A stretch of 64,000 bases of DNA. Source: CAZMNY01 sp964567745. GTDB taxonomy: Bacteria; Planctomycetota; Planctomycetia; Pirellulales; Pirellulaceae. Location: assembly GCA_964567745.1 (NCBI GenBank), contig CAZMNY010000019.1:81806-145805 (forward strand). Reading direction: 5' to 3'. The translations under genes were made by a program, and so were the position numbers. Below are positions 1 through 9,297 of the stretch, one piece after another. How positions within the stretch are numbered: position 1 is the first letter of the stretch; each line of letters begins with the position of its first letter. The notes below the pieces were generated by a model. That model did not search any database, was not told the DNA's origin, and saw nothing but the letters and a program-made list of their open reading frames with translations.

Positions 1-195
1 TCCGTTGCGGCTGCCTAGATCCTGGATGAAGACCTTGTCGTCACGCAGGTTGATCTCACAATGATCTCGACTGATCGAATCGCTCTTCGGCCTCAATTGA
101 CAATTCTCGGCACGACCAATTCGGAACGTCGTCCCTGGGATCCGAATTTCCTTCCCTGCGCTAGAGCCACGAAGGACCTTCAGTTTGACTTGCAT
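1..195 (-). CDS. FHA-domain protein, N-terminal part (runs off the window)
   Basis: The first 65 codons read as a forkhead-associated domain, a phosphothreonine-peptide binding module. They show the expected order of a GRAENC turn, a SISRDHCEI segment and DLGSRNG at the window edge. The ATG at 195 opens directly into the domain, with no signal peptide. The rest of the protein lies to the left, so accompanying domains are unknown. FHA proteins usually pair with Ser/Thr kinases, but none is adjacent here. The gene lies 236 bases downstream of the lipoate-ligase gene on the same strand and is probably a separate transcription unit. Confidence 0.8.
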   Translation of the reverse strand, partial: MQVKLKVLRGSSAGKEIRIPGTTFRIGRAENCQLRPKSDSISRDHCEINLRDDKVFIQDLGSRNG

Positions 196-431
196 AAACA
201 GCCTTCCTACTAGATGCCAGATCCGAGTCTGAAGCGACCATTTCGCGAATGCGAGAGTCAGGCATCAGGGTGTGTTTTTCAAACAAGTTTTTTCCTCGAG
301 GCGAGTCCTGCGATTGCGGCAAGGAGGGGAACCATGGAAACCCTCCGTGATTATCGTTCTGAATGTTGCCCCGTGGCAATACCCTTACCTCTATGGAGGG
401 GTGTTTTTTCGGCCTGTTTTTGGGCTCAATC

Positions 432-1166
432 TCAACGTTTGTTAAGCCAGTCCGGTGAGGCGAACTTGCCTGTCGATATTGTCGCGGATCGGTCTCGTTC
501 GGTGTCCGTCAGCTGACCTTCGCGAAAGCTCAGCTCCAGGCGATACTCGAGTCGGGGGCGCCACAAATCGAGCAGTTCGCCCACCGCCAACTCGCGGTCG
601 GCCAAGTCGGAGACGCCGGGGAGCAATGGGGTAAACGGCGACGCATGCAGCAGCAGACTTCCGTGCTGCAGCAACGCTGACTTGGATTTTCGTTGCGCGC
701 TGCCGAGCAGTTTGTGGGGGCCGGCGACCAAGTCAAAGGGCGAACGACGTCGAAAGCAAAGGAATGGCGCCTTCACCGGCGCGTCGTCGTCGCCTGTTTC
801 CTGGAAGCACTGGACCGAGACGCCCAGCGTATTGAGCACCTCAATCAGCGTTTCGTGAAAGTCCAGATAGAGCTCTTCTGACCGCGTTCGCGCGACACGT
901 TTCGTGGCGAAACTATAAGTCAACTCATGGTGGTGCAGAATCGCTCCGCCGCCGCTCGCCCGTCTGACAACCGCGAGCGGTTCAAATTCCGGAAACCCAA
1001 GTCGTTCATCCGCCGCCTGGAAGTATCCGAGTGAAAGTGTCGGCTCGGACCAAGCGTAGATGCGCAGAGTCGTTTCGCCATCGGCCGCGGACTCCAACAG
1101 GCATTCGTCGATCGCCATATTGTCCGCCCCTGCGGCTGGGGCGGAGCAGATTAGGCGGGCGTCCAC
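432..1166 (-). CDS. Lipoate-protein ligase A / octanoyltransferase family protein
   Basis: This 244-residue protein has the biotin/lipoate ligase fold. Residues near 20-30 give NMAIDE, then LSLGYFQ, then the signature VVRRASGGGAILHHHELTYS. The family transfers lipoyl or octanoyl groups to a lysine of acceptor domains such as the glycine cleavage H protein. The GTG start at 1166 overlaps the end of gcvPB by 16 bases, indicating coupled translation in the gcv operon, so GcvH is the likely substrate (inference). By sequence alone I cannot decide between LplA-type ligase, LipM-type octanoyltransferase and LipL-type amidotransferase. Confidence 0.85.
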   Translation of the reverse strand: MDARLICSAPAAGADNMAIDECLLESAADGETTLRIYAWSEPTLSLGYFQAADERLGFPEFEPLAVVRRASGGGAILHHHELTYSFATKRVARTRSEELYLDFHETLIEVLNTLGVSVQCFQETGDDDAPVKAPFLCFRRRSPFDLVAGPHKLLGSAQRKSKSALLQHGSLLLHASPFTPLLPGVSDLADRELAVGELLDLWRPRLEYRLELSFREGQLTDTERDRSATISTGKFASPDWLNKR

Positions 1167-2611
1167 TTGAGTTTCGCTTTGCGCGCGGCCAGGACTTCGT
1201 CGGGACGACTTATGTTGGTCGAGTGCGGAGCGGCGGCGAGCAGGTCGTTATCCTCTTCGGTAATCCTGAACATCGCTTCGGCGAACGCGTCGAGCGTTTC
1301 TTTGCTTTCCGTTTCCGTGGGCTCAATCATCATGGCATGCGGAACAGTTAGCGGAAAGTAAACCGTCGGTGCGTGGAAGCCATAGTCGAGCAGTCGCTTG
1401 CTAATATCCATAGCGGCTTGCTTGAGGTGCTTTTCGCCGGCGAGGCGATCGGCGCTCGCGACGAACTCGTGCATACATCGATCTCCGTGCGGAACATCCA
1501 TGATGTGCTTGACTCGCGAAAGCAGATAGTTCGCGTTGAGCACCGCGTTCTCGGCAACTCGGCGAATGCCATCGGGTCCATGGGTTCGGATGTAGCAGTA
1601 AGCTCGAACGAGCACGCCGACATTGCCAAAGAACGAGCGAACTCGACCGATCGATTTCGGTCGTTCGTCGTCCAGGTAGAACCCGGATTCATTTTGGGCG
1701 ACGACGGGCGAGGGCAGGTAGGGTGCGAGTTTTTCGGTCACACAAATCGGTCCCGCTCCGGGGCCGCCTCCGCCGTGCGGTCCGCTAAACGTCTTGTGCG
1801 GATTGAAGTGCATCATATCGGCGCCGAAATCGCCGGGCCGAGCAACGCCCAAGATTGCGTTCATGTTGGCGCCGTCTAGGTAAATCAGTCCGCCGACCGC
1901 ATGCACGAGGTCAGCGATTTCGGCAACTTGCTTATCAAACAGCCCCAAGGTGTTGGGGTTGGTGAGCATGAAAACGCCGGCGCTCTCGTCAAGTTTCGAC
2001 CTGAGGTCCTCGAGGTCAACAAAGCCTTCGGGCGAGCTTTTGACGGTCACGGTGTCAAATCCCGCCATGGCGGCGCTGGCCGGGTTGGTGCCGTGAGCGC
2101 TGTCGGGCGCGAGCACTTTCGTGCGGGCTTCGCCGAGTTCGCGGAAGTGGGCGGCGGCGGTCATCAGGGCTGCCAATTCGCCATGGGCGCCCGCCGCTGG
2201 TTGCAGCGAGACCGCAGGCAGTCCGGAGATTTCGGCGAGCATTTCCTGCAGTTCGAACAGCACCTGCAGCATGCCTTGAGTCGAATCATCGTGTTGCAGC
2301 GGATGCACGTCGAGCATCCCCGACATGCCGGCAATTCGCTCGTTCCGTTTCGGGTTGTACTTCATCGTACATGAGCCGAGCGGATAAAAGTGAGTATCGA
2401 CCGACATGTTGGTTGTCGAGAGATTGGTGAAGTGGCGGATCACATCCGGTTCCGCCAGTTCGGGGAGCGGCAGCGGTTCTTGCGCCAAGTGCTCGGGCGG
2501 CAAGAGGTCCTCGACCAGCTGAGTGGGCGTGTCGCATTTCGGCATGAAGGCGGCTTGCCGCCCCGACTTCGAGAGCTCGAAGAGTAGTTGAACAGCTTTT
2601 CGGTTACGCAT
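1151..2611 (-). CDS. gcvPB: Glycine dehydrogenase (decarboxylating) subunit 2
   Basis: The 486-residue beta half of the split P protein binds pyridoxal phosphate, decarboxylates glycine and passes the aminomethyl group to lipoylated GcvH. The PLP lysine lies in NPHKTFSGPHGGGGPG, which is characteristic of the family. SCTMKYNPK in the N-terminal third and SAHGTNPASA in the middle also match GcvPB. Its ATG at 2611 overlaps the gcvPA stop by 8 bases, as expected for two subunits made in equal amounts. Length is normal for the family. Confidence 0.96.
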   Translation of the reverse strand: MRNRKAVQLLFELSKSGRQAAFMPKCDTPTQLVEDLLPPEHLAQEPLPLPELAEPDVIRHFTNLSTTNMSVDTHFYPLGSCTMKYNPKRNERIAGMSGMLDVHPLQHDDSTQGMLQVLFELQEMLAEISGLPAVSLQPAAGAHGELAALMTAAAHFRELGEARTKVLAPDSAHGTNPASAAMAGFDTVTVKSSPEGFVDLEDLRSKLDESAGVFMLTNPNTLGLFDKQVAEIADLVHAVGGLIYLDGANMNAILGVARPGDFGADMMHFNPHKTFSGPHGGGGPGAGPICVTEKLAPYLPSPVVAQNESGFYLDDERPKSIGRVRSFFGNVGVLVRAYCYIRTHGPDGIRRVAENAVLNANYLLSRVKHIMDVPHGDRCMHEFVASADRLAGEKHLKQAAMDISKRLLDYGFHAPTVYFPLTVPHAMMIEPTETESKETLDAFAEAMFRITEEDNDLLAAAPHSTNISRPDEVLAARKAKLKWTPA

Positions 2612-3971
2612 GAATCGTGGCCCTCAGCGGTGAGTTGGCAAGGCAGTTTGCCAATTGATCGATCTCTTCTTTCGTCCGTTTCTCGGTCACGCTCACGAGA
2701 AAACAATCGGCCAGTTCGGGCATCCATTTGCCGAGCGGAATGCCGGCGAGCAGCCCTTCGCTTCGCGCGTGAGCCAAAAGAGAATCGACTTCATTGCGAT
2801 GGTCGCGAATAACGAATTCTTTGAAAGTTCGTTGCGGGAACGCGGCGCTAAAACGTTCATTTGCAGTGATTTGGTCAAGGGCGTATCTGGCTTTCTGCAC
2901 GCATAATTCCGCGGTTGACCGCATGCCTTCTGGTCCCATCAGGGCCAAGAAAATGGCGGCTCGCAAAGCGAACAGCCCTTGGTTCGTGCAGATGTTGCTT
3001 GTCGCTTTTTCGCGGCGAATATGTTGCTCGCGGGCCTGCAAGGTCAGCACCCAGCATCGCTTCCCTCGCCGATCGACCGTCTGCCCCGCAATTCGCCCCG
3101 GCAGTCGCCTCACGAATTTCTCACGACACGTCATGATGCCCAGATACGGCCCGCCATATTGCATCGGCGTTCCCAAGGCTTGTCCTTCGGCCACGGCAAC
3201 ATCGACTCCCATTTCGCCAGGTCGTCGCAAGAGGCCGAGGCTGATTGGATCAAACGACAACGCCATCAGCGCGCCGGCGTTGTGGGCAACGTCAACCGCA
3301 GCGGGTACATCTTCCAACGAGCCGAAGAAATTCGGGCTCTGCAGAAGTACGCAAGCCGTCTTGTCATCGACCGCTGCTTCGGCCTGAGCCATGTCGGTCG
3401 TTCCGTCTTTTGCGGGGACGGTGACTAACTTGGCACCGATGGAGGTGAAATAGGTCTCGAGGATTTGGCGGTATTCGGGGTGGACCGATTCGCTGGTGAC
3501 GACCTTGTCGCCTCGTCGCGTTGCGCTCATGCAGAGCAGCACGGCTTCCGCGACCGCGCTTCCGCCGTCGTACAAACTGGCGTTGGAGACGTCCATGCCT
3601 GTCAATTGGCAGATCAATGTTTGGTATTCAAACATGGCCTGCAAGTTGCCTTGGCTCACCTCCGCCTGATACGGCGTATACGACGTGTAGAATTCGCCTC
3701 GCGAAGCGATCGCGTCGATGACGGCGGGCACGAAATGGTCATAGCTGCCGCCGCCAAGAAAGCAGGTGCTGTTCCCGGCGTGAAGGTTCTTGGCCGACAG
3801 CGCCGCCATGTGCTGGGTCAATTCCAGCTCGCCCATGGCGACCGGCAAGTTCAGCGGGCGCTGCATCTGCTGTTCGGCCGGAATCTGTTCAAACAACTCG
3901 TCAATCGACTCGGCGCCGACTGCGTCGAGCATTTCGCGTTGATCTTGCGGCGTATTGAAAATGTATGGCAT
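2604..3971 (-). CDS. gcvPA: Glycine dehydrogenase (decarboxylating) subunit 1
   Basis: This 455-residue alpha subunit of the two-chain P protein begins MPYIFNTPQDQREML, typical of GcvPA. It carries SLYDGGSAVAEA and the ICTNQ segment seen in the family. It pairs with GcvPB, encoded immediately downstream with an 8-base overlap. The split PA/PB arrangement, instead of one ~950-residue GcvP, is usual in many non-proteobacterial phyla. It is 61 bases downstream of gcvH. Confidence 0.96.
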   Translation of the reverse strand: MPYIFNTPQDQREMLDAVGAESIDELFEQIPAEQQMQRPLNLPVAMGELELTQHMAALSAKNLHAGNSTCFLGGGSYDHFVPAVIDAIASRGEFYTSYTPYQAEVSQGNLQAMFEYQTLICQLTGMDVSNASLYDGGSAVAEAVLLCMSATRRGDKVVTSESVHPEYRQILETYFTSIGAKLVTVPAKDGTTDMAQAEAAVDDKTACVLLQSPNFFGSLEDVPAAVDVAHNAGALMALSFDPISLGLLRRPGEMGVDVAVAEGQALGTPMQYGGPYLGIMTCREKFVRRLPGRIAGQTVDRRGKRCWVLTLQAREQHIRREKATSNICTNQGLFALRAAIFLALMGPEGMRSTAELCVQKARYALDQITANERFSAAFPQRTFKEFVIRDHRNEVDSLLAHARSEGLLAGIPLGKWMPELADCFLVSVTEKRTKEEIDQLANCLANSPLRATIHA

Positions 3972-4032
3972 TTCTATAATCGCTCCATTGGGAGTGAAAC
4001 GCGACGGAATCGTGCGTCGGATTGGCCGCAGA

Positions 4033-4425
4033 CTACGCTTCGTCGGCGCATTGTTTTTGATACGCGTCTGCGTCCATCAGATGGTCGAGCGTGGCACCGT
4101 CGGCTAGCCGCACTTTCGCAATCCAGCCTGCATCGTAAGGATCGTCGTTCAACGCCTCGGGCTGGTCGGCGAGATTCGAGTTCACTTCGACAACCTCGCC
4201 AGCCACGGGCGAGTAAAGCGAGCTGACGGCTTTGACAGATTCGACTTCGCCAAACTCTTCGCCAACGCCTACCACTTTGCCGACCTCTGGGAGTTCGACG
4301 AATACGATGTCGGTCAGTTGTTCGACGGCAAACGCCGAGATGCCAATAACGACGATCTTGCCGTCGCTCTCCTCGAGCCGCGACCATTCGTGCGATTCAG
4401 CATATAGCAGTTCGTTCTGATTCAC
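4033..4425 (-). CDS. gcvH: Glycine cleavage system H protein
   Basis: The 130-residue lipoyl carrier shuttles the aminomethyl intermediate between P, T and L proteins. The lipoylation lysine is Lys65 in ESVKAVSS, and the C-terminal DAGWIAKVRL segment is typical. The start is GTG at 4425, preceded by an AAGGTG ribosome-binding site. It sits between gcvT (66 bases upstream) and gcvPA. A lipoate-ligase-family gene at the end of the operon may modify it. Confidence 0.96.
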   Translation of the reverse strand: MNQNELLYAESHEWSRLEESDGKIVVIGISAFAVEQLTDIVFVELPEVGKVVGVGEEFGEVESVKAVSSLYSPVAGEVVEVNSNLADQPEALNDDPYDAGWIAKVRLADGATLDHLMDADAYQKQCADEA

Positions 4426-4491
4426 GTCACACCTTTGAACGGAATTGAGTTTGCATTGACCGGTTGAATAACAAGGATGCCGCAGGGCGGG

Positions 4492-5613
4492 TTAGCCGGT
4501 TTCGCCGCGCGAGTAGAAAGGGAGCTTGACGGCTTTGGCGGGCGTGAGTCGGCCTCGGATGTCGACCTGAAAATCAGTCTGCCCGGCGGCTTCCGCGTCG
4601 ACATACGCCATGGCGACCGGATGTCCGAGCGTCGGGGAAAATGTCCCGCTTGTGACGACCCCCACCTCAGCTCCAGACTCGTTTAGCACTAGGTACCCCT
4701 CTCGAGGAGCGCGACGGCCGTCGAGCGTCAATCCGATTCGTTTTCGACTGACCCCTAGTTCCAATTCAGATCGAATCGCTGTCGACCCAACAAACTCGCG
4801 CTCTTTCAACTGAATCGCGAACCGCAGCCCCGCTTCGAGCGGGCTGATGTCCTCGCCCAACTCGTGACCGTAAAGCGGCATCGCCGCTTCGAGCCTCAGC
4901 GTGTCTCTCGCGCCAAGCCCGACGGCTCGAGCGCCTAAAGGTTCGCCGGCGTTGAACAGTTCCAGCCATGCGGCAAGGCCGTCACGATTGTCAACGATCA
5001 GTTCGAAGCCGTCCTCGCCCGTGTATCCGGTACGGCTGATCATGGCCGCTTGCTTGGTCGAACCGAACGCGCCGCAGACGCCTTGGTAGTATCCCAAGCT
5101 GCTGACTTTTGGCTCGCACAATTGATCTCCCAATTCGACGGCTCGCGGACCTTGAACCGCAATCATCGTCGAATCGGAAGTCATGTCAGTCAGCGTGAAT
5201 TGTTCGTCCTGTTGTTTTTGCTCTTCGATCCAGGCAAAGATCTTTTCGCGATTACCGGCGTTGACGACGAGCAAGAAGAACTCGCCGTTTTCGTCAGAGA
5301 GACGATAGGCCAGCACATCGTCGCGAACGCCGCCTTCTTCGTTGGCCGCGAGTCCGTAGCGAATTGCGCCCGGTTTCATCGGCAAGATGGCTCGAGTCAG
5401 CAGTCGATCGAGAAACGACGCGACGTCCGGACCTTCAAAACGGAAGCGGCCCATATGAGAAATGTCGAACAAGCCAACTTCATTTCGTGTGGCGTTGTGT
5501 TCGATGACGATCGATTCGTATTGCACCGGCATTGCCCAACCGGCAAAGTCCACCATGCGTCCCCGGTTCTCGGTGTGCCATTCGTAGAGCGGTGTTCGCG
5601 CCAGTTCTGTCAT
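4492..5613 (-). CDS. gcvT: Aminomethyltransferase (glycine cleavage T protein)
   Basis: The 373-residue tetrahydrofolate-dependent T protein releases ammonia and forms 5,10-methylene-THF from the aminomethyl group on GcvH. The N-terminus TPLYEWHTENRGRMVDFAGW is diagnostic, followed by GLFDISHMGR and SRTGYTGEDGFE. It is the first gene of the gcv cluster, so its upstream region should hold the operon promoter. I searched the 5' leader for the glycine-riboswitch core and did not find it. Confidence 0.95.
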   Translation of the reverse strand: MTELARTPLYEWHTENRGRMVDFAGWAMPVQYESIVIEHNATRNEVGLFDISHMGRFRFEGPDVASFLDRLLTRAILPMKPGAIRYGLAANEEGGVRDDVLAYRLSDENGEFFLLVVNAGNREKIFAWIEEQKQQDEQFTLTDMTSDSTMIAVQGPRAVELGDQLCEPKVSSLGYYQGVCGAFGSTKQAAMISRTGYTGEDGFELIVDNRDGLAAWLELFNAGEPLGARAVGLGARDTLRLEAAMPLYGHELGEDISPLEAGLRFAIQLKEREFVGSTAIRSELELGVSRKRIGLTLDGRRAPREGYLVLNESGAEVGVVTSGTFSPTLGHPVAMAYVDAEAAGQTDFQVDIRGRLTPAKAVKLPFYSRGETG

Positions 5614-5732
5614 GGATGCAAACCGATAGCCGATCCGAAAGGAGGTGCCCGATGAAAAGTGGGCGAGTTCCCGCGGTCAGCGACGTATTATGGTGGAAAA
5701 GAGCAAACGACTTAGCAGTTAAATACACTCGC

Positions 5733-5759
5733 ATTGTAACGCAAGAAACGGACCTGCAA
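5733..5759 (-). promoter_or_regulatory. Candidate sigma-70-type promoter for the gcv operon
   Basis: On the minus strand TTGCAG and TACAAT are separated by 15 bases, placing a start site about 110 bases before gcvT. The -10 match is good, but the spacer is short and the -35 is weak. This is an inference from the consensus only. Confidence 0.3.
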
Positions 5760-5774
5760 AGCCGCGACAGCAGA

Positions 5775-5818
5775 CCTCTGTGCGAATTCGGTGATCGGAA
5801 TCTCGCCTCGCACAGGGG
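5775..5818 (-). terminator. Hairpin downstream of the RNase R gene
   Basis: Arms at 5775-5785 and 5808-5818 form an 11-bp stem with one G-U pair, starting 6 bases after the rnr stop codon. No U-tract follows on the minus strand, so it is a likely 3'-end stabiliser or weak terminator rather than a classical intrinsic terminator. Confidence 0.4.
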
Positions 5819-5823
5819 GCTTC

Positions 5824-8151
5824 TTATTTTCTCCGCTTCTGGCCCTTGCCACGGCCTCCCGATCGCGAGTTCTTTCCGCCCTTCTTAGCACCATTTTTCT
5901 TCCCTTTCCTACCGCCTGACTTGGCGCCGCGAAACGGTAGTCGGCCTTCTGACGTCCGATTCGTTCTGGGCTTTCGCGGTCGCTCCGCGAGTCGAAAATC
6001 GAGTTCGCGTCGATCGACATCGACCCGGTGGATTTCGACTTGAATAAGATCGCCCAAACGAAATTGGTTGCCCTCTTTGCGACCCATCAGAGTGTGGGTA
6101 GCCGAGTCGTATTCGAAGTGGTCGTACTCGAGGCTGTCGATCGAAATAAATCCTTCCGCAGGCAAATCCACGCCTTGCGCAAAGAGACCGAAGTCCTCCA
6201 CGCCAGTGATTACCGCAGGCATCGTTTCGCCCGTCTTCTCGCTGAGGAAGTTAAGCATCTTGAGTTTGATCAGCTCGCGTTCCGCCGCTTCAGCTCGCCG
6301 CTCGCGACCCGAACAGTGTTCGCCCAACAGTAGTAACTGCTCCATCTCGGCCACCGGCCGCAATTCGTTTTCCAACGCGTCCACCATGCGGTGGATCACC
6401 AAGTCAGGATAGCGCCGAATGGGGGACGTAAAATGACAGTAGTTGTTCATGTTCAGAGCGTAGTGGCCTTCGACGTCGGGAGCGTAGATGGCCTTCTGCA
6501 TGCTTCGCAACACCGCGTAGTGGATCGCGTATTCGGTGGGACGCCCAGCGGTCGAATCGATCACGCGTTGGATTTCGAAACGACTCTCGAGGCTTTCGCA
6601 ATCGATGCCGAGTTGCCGTACGAACGTCGTCAGTTGCTTTAGTTTGCGGCTATCGGGCGATTCGTGAATTCGTCTGAGAAAGGCGAGCTCGAGTCTGTGC
6701 AGATGATCGGCGACCGCTTCGTTGGCAGCCAGCATGAACTCTTCGATTATCTGATGACTCTCTGTGTTCTCCGTCAGATGGGCACCCTTGACATCGCCCT
6801 TGTCGTCGAAATCAATCTTCACCTCCGGCATACTCAGCTCGATCGCGCCGCCATCCTTTCTTCGCTTCCGCAGCGTCATGGCGAGTCCGTGCATCCGCTC
6901 GAGCAAAGAGAACACTTTCGGATCCAATTTGTCTCGCCAAGGGCCGCGATCATTGATGAACTCGTCGACCTCTTCATAGTTGAATCGTCGGTCGCTCTTG
7001 ATCGCCGAACTGCAACATTCGGTGTCCGTGCGTATGCCATCGGGAGTCCATTCAATGAACACGGTCTTGGCGTACCTCACTCGATCCGGCTGGAGGCTGG
7101 CCAAGTTATTCGAAATGATCTCGGGGATCATCGGAATCACTCGATCCGGCAAGTAAATGCTGGTCGCGCGGTTTCGAGCTTCCACGTCGAGCGGCGAATT
7201 GGTTTTCACAAAGTGCGAAACATCCGCGACGTGCACGCCGAGCCGGAAATGGCCGTTATCGAGTTGCTCGAGCGAAATGGCGTCGTCAAAGTCTCGAGCA
7301 TCCTTGGGATCGATGGTGACCACGGTAAGTTCGCGCAGGTCTCGTCGCGGACCTTCGATTTTGTTTTCGTCGAACGCCTCCGCTTGCCGACGAGCATCCT
7401 CGATGGCAGCCTCTGAGAAATCGCCGGGCAATTCAAATGCTCGCATCACGCTGAGCGTATCGACTTCCGCCTCGCCTCGCGGACCGAGCACTTCCGTTAT
7501 GACAGCCTCGCCCTCCTCTTTGGCGGAAGGGTAGTGGACCATTTGGATGACGACTTTGTCGCCTTCTCGAGCGTTCTTGGCACCGGCGTCGCCGACGAGA
7601 ATCGGAGCCGAGAATGCGCGGCCGTCGATCTGAACAAACCCATGTCCGCCATGTTCCAGGTAGACGCCAACAAACTGATTGACTCGGCGTTCGATCACCT
7701 CGACGATTTCGCCTCGCTTCTTTCGACGGTCGTCAGACCGACCACGATTCAGCCGGACTCGGACCCGATCGCCCTTGGCCGCGTCCGCCGTTGATTCCTT
7801 GGGAATGAAGATGTCGTTTTCTCGGGAGTTGCTCTTGGCGCCATCGGGCCGAACAAACCCGAAGCCTGCCGCGGCTCTCTGGAACAGGCCGGTGATCTCG
7901 TTCCCTGGTTGGTTTTCCTTGCTCTTGCCCTTCGTCGACTCGGATGCGATCGGGTAGACAACGTGGTTCGATCCGTAGCGGATCTTGCCGCGCTTCACGA
8001 GCCGCTTAACAGCGCGGCGCATCATTCGCCGTCCGTCGGCGTCCAAACTTAGTTTCCTGGCGATTGCTTTCGGCTTGATGGGGTGATAGTTCTTTGCGTT
8101 GACGATTTGCAGCAACTGCGAATCGAAGTCTTCTTTCTTTTGTTCTTCCAT
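5824..8151 (-). CDS. rnr: Ribonuclease R (RNB-family 3'-5' exoribonuclease)
   Basis: A processive 3'-5' exoribonuclease that degrades structured RNA. Two cold-shock/OB segments near residues 90-230 are followed by the catalytic RNB domain with DPKDARDFDDAIS, whose aspartates bind magnesium. A C-terminal S1 domain (AVITGVEDFGLFAQG) and a strongly basic Gly/Lys/Arg tail follow. I chose ATG 8151 (775 residues) because AGGA lies just upstream; ATG 8154 is equally possible. A longer open frame to 8301 has shadow-like composition. A winged-helix-like N-terminal segment (residues ~5-60) fits RNase R better than RNase II. Confidence 0.94.
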   Translation of the reverse strand: MEEQKKEDFDSQLLQIVNAKNYHPIKPKAIARKLSLDADGRRMMRRAVKRLVKRGKIRYGSNHVVYPIASESTKGKSKENQPGNEITGLFQRAAAGFGFVRPDGAKSNSRENDIFIPKESTADAAKGDRVRVRLNRGRSDDRRKKRGEIVEVIERRVNQFVGVYLEHGGHGFVQIDGRAFSAPILVGDAGAKNAREGDKVVIQMVHYPSAKEEGEAVITEVLGPRGEAEVDTLSVMRAFELPGDFSEAAIEDARRQAEAFDENKIEGPRRDLRELTVVTIDPKDARDFDDAISLEQLDNGHFRLGVHVADVSHFVKTNSPLDVEARNRATSIYLPDRVIPMIPEIISNNLASLQPDRVRYAKTVFIEWTPDGIRTDTECCSSAIKSDRRFNYEEVDEFINDRGPWRDKLDPKVFSLLERMHGLAMTLRKRRKDGGAIELSMPEVKIDFDDKGDVKGAHLTENTESHQIIEEFMLAANEAVADHLHRLELAFLRRIHESPDSRKLKQLTTFVRQLGIDCESLESRFEIQRVIDSTAGRPTEYAIHYAVLRSMQKAIYAPDVEGHYALNMNNYCHFTSPIRRYPDLVIHRMVDALENELRPVAEMEQLLLLGEHCSGRERRAEAAERELIKLKMLNFLSEKTGETMPAVITGVEDFGLFAQGVDLPAEGFISIDSLEYDHFEYDSATHTLMGRKEGNQFRLGDLIQVEIHRVDVDRRELDFRLAERPRKPRTNRTSEGRLPFRGAKSGGRKGKKNGAKKGGKNSRSGGRGKGQKRRK

Positions 8152-8319
8152 CATTTCCTGTTTCTGTGCCCAATTGCACGGTGTTGAAATATGCCTGCGC
8201 ACGGTCCTCTCGACCGAGCAAGTCATGTCGCGGCTAGCGGCCGCTGAGACAGTGCTAGTCCAGCGCCGTCTCGCCTTGCTTTGACGCAAGCGTCTTTGCA
8301 CCTACTACGTTTGGCCCGC

Positions 8320-9297
8320 TTAGGGCTCTTGGGAATCGGAGGTGCGATATAGTTTTCGTTGAATCCCCGGGAAATACGATGTCCAGGGGCTTTGTGGGTT
8401 GGCGCTCTCGTCCATCAACTTCTTAAAGTTGTGGAGCTTTGAATCGAGCGAATCGAGATAGTGCAGCGCGACGGCTTCAAGAGTCATCGGGACTTTCGGG
8501 CTGCCAAATTCGAGTTGGCCATGATGGCTGATGATCATGTGTCTCAGCCTCATCGCATATTCGACTGGGAAAGTTTCTTCAGTGAGTCTTTCCGTCTCTC
8601 GAATCTTCTCGTCCAGGATCGATACGCCCTGGATGAGGTGTCCGATCATTTGACCCGAACTGGAGTATCCAAGTTCGCGCTCAAATGTTAATTCTTCGAT
8701 TTTTCCGACGTCGTGCAGAAACGCGCCCATCATGAGCATGTCTGGATCGACATCCGGGTAGCGGGGTGCCGTCAGCTTGACCAACTCCATTACGCTCAGC
8801 GTGTGCTCGAGCAGACCGCCTCGGTAAGCATGGTGGTTTTTCACGCCGGCAGGGCAAGCGGAGAATTGCGCCATGAACGCTTCGTCGATCAAGAAACACT
8901 CTGCCAGGTTCTGCAGCGGGTAGTTGTCCATTTCCCGCAGCAGTTCGCCCACTCTCGCTTGCAGCGTCGATACCTGCGTCTCGCCCAGCGTCACATAATC
9001 CGACTCTTCAATCTCCGACGAATTGGTTGGCTCGATCTTGTTCAAGATCATCTGCAACCCGCCCTGGTAGAACTGAGTCGCTCCGGTGGCTCGGACGTAG
9101 TCTCCGTTTTCGAAGGAGCCAAAGACCTTCTCGTTGGCGTTCCAGAGCATTCCCACCAGCGACCCAGTCCGGTCGGTTAGCCGAACCTGCAAATACAAGT
9201 TGCCGTTTCGATTGCTGCGAAGCTGCTTCTCGTTGGCCAAATAGACTTCGCTGATCTGTTCGCCTTCGCCGAGGCGATTGAGGAAACGGTGGGACAT
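8320..9297 (-). CDS. YhaM-like 3'-5' exoribonuclease (OB fold + HD domain)
   Basis: The 325-residue protein has an N-terminal nucleic-acid-binding OB fold (around 20-110, LQVRLTDRTGSL) and an HD phosphohydrolase domain with HHAYRGGLLEHT and GAFLHDVGKI as metal ligands. This architecture matches YhaM/CBF1-type exoribonucleases. It lies 168 bases upstream of rnr on the same strand, so two RNA-decay enzymes may be co-expressed. ATG 9297 (MSHRFL) is preferred. An upstream GTG at 9387 would add 30 Pro/Asn-rich residues with no counterpart I recognise. Confidence 0.85.
   Translation of the reverse strand: MSHRFLNRLGEGEQISEVYLANEKQLRSNRNGNLYLQVRLTDRTGSLVGMLWNANEKVFGSFENGDYVRATGATQFYQGGLQMILNKIEPTNSSEIEESDYVTLGETQVSTLQARVGELLREMDNYPLQNLAECFLIDEAFMAQFSACPAGVKNHHAYRGGLLEHTLSVMELVKLTAPRYPDVDPDMLMMGAFLHDVGKIEELTFERELGYSSSGQMIGHLIQGVSILDEKIRETERLTEETFPVEYAMRLRHMIISHHGQLEFGSPKVPMTLEAVALHYLDSLDSKLHNFKKLMDESANPQSPWTSYFPGIQRKLYRTSDSQEP

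Noticed and set aside
380..425. Terminator-like CCTC/GAGG stem followed by TTTTTT on the plus strand
   Set aside because: The stem has only four pairs and no plus-strand gene precedes it.
5614..5823. Possible glycine riboswitch in front of gcvT
   Set aside because: The conserved aptamer core (GCCGAAGGGGCAA-like and GGACAGAG-like segments) is absent on the minus strand; only small hairpins are seen.
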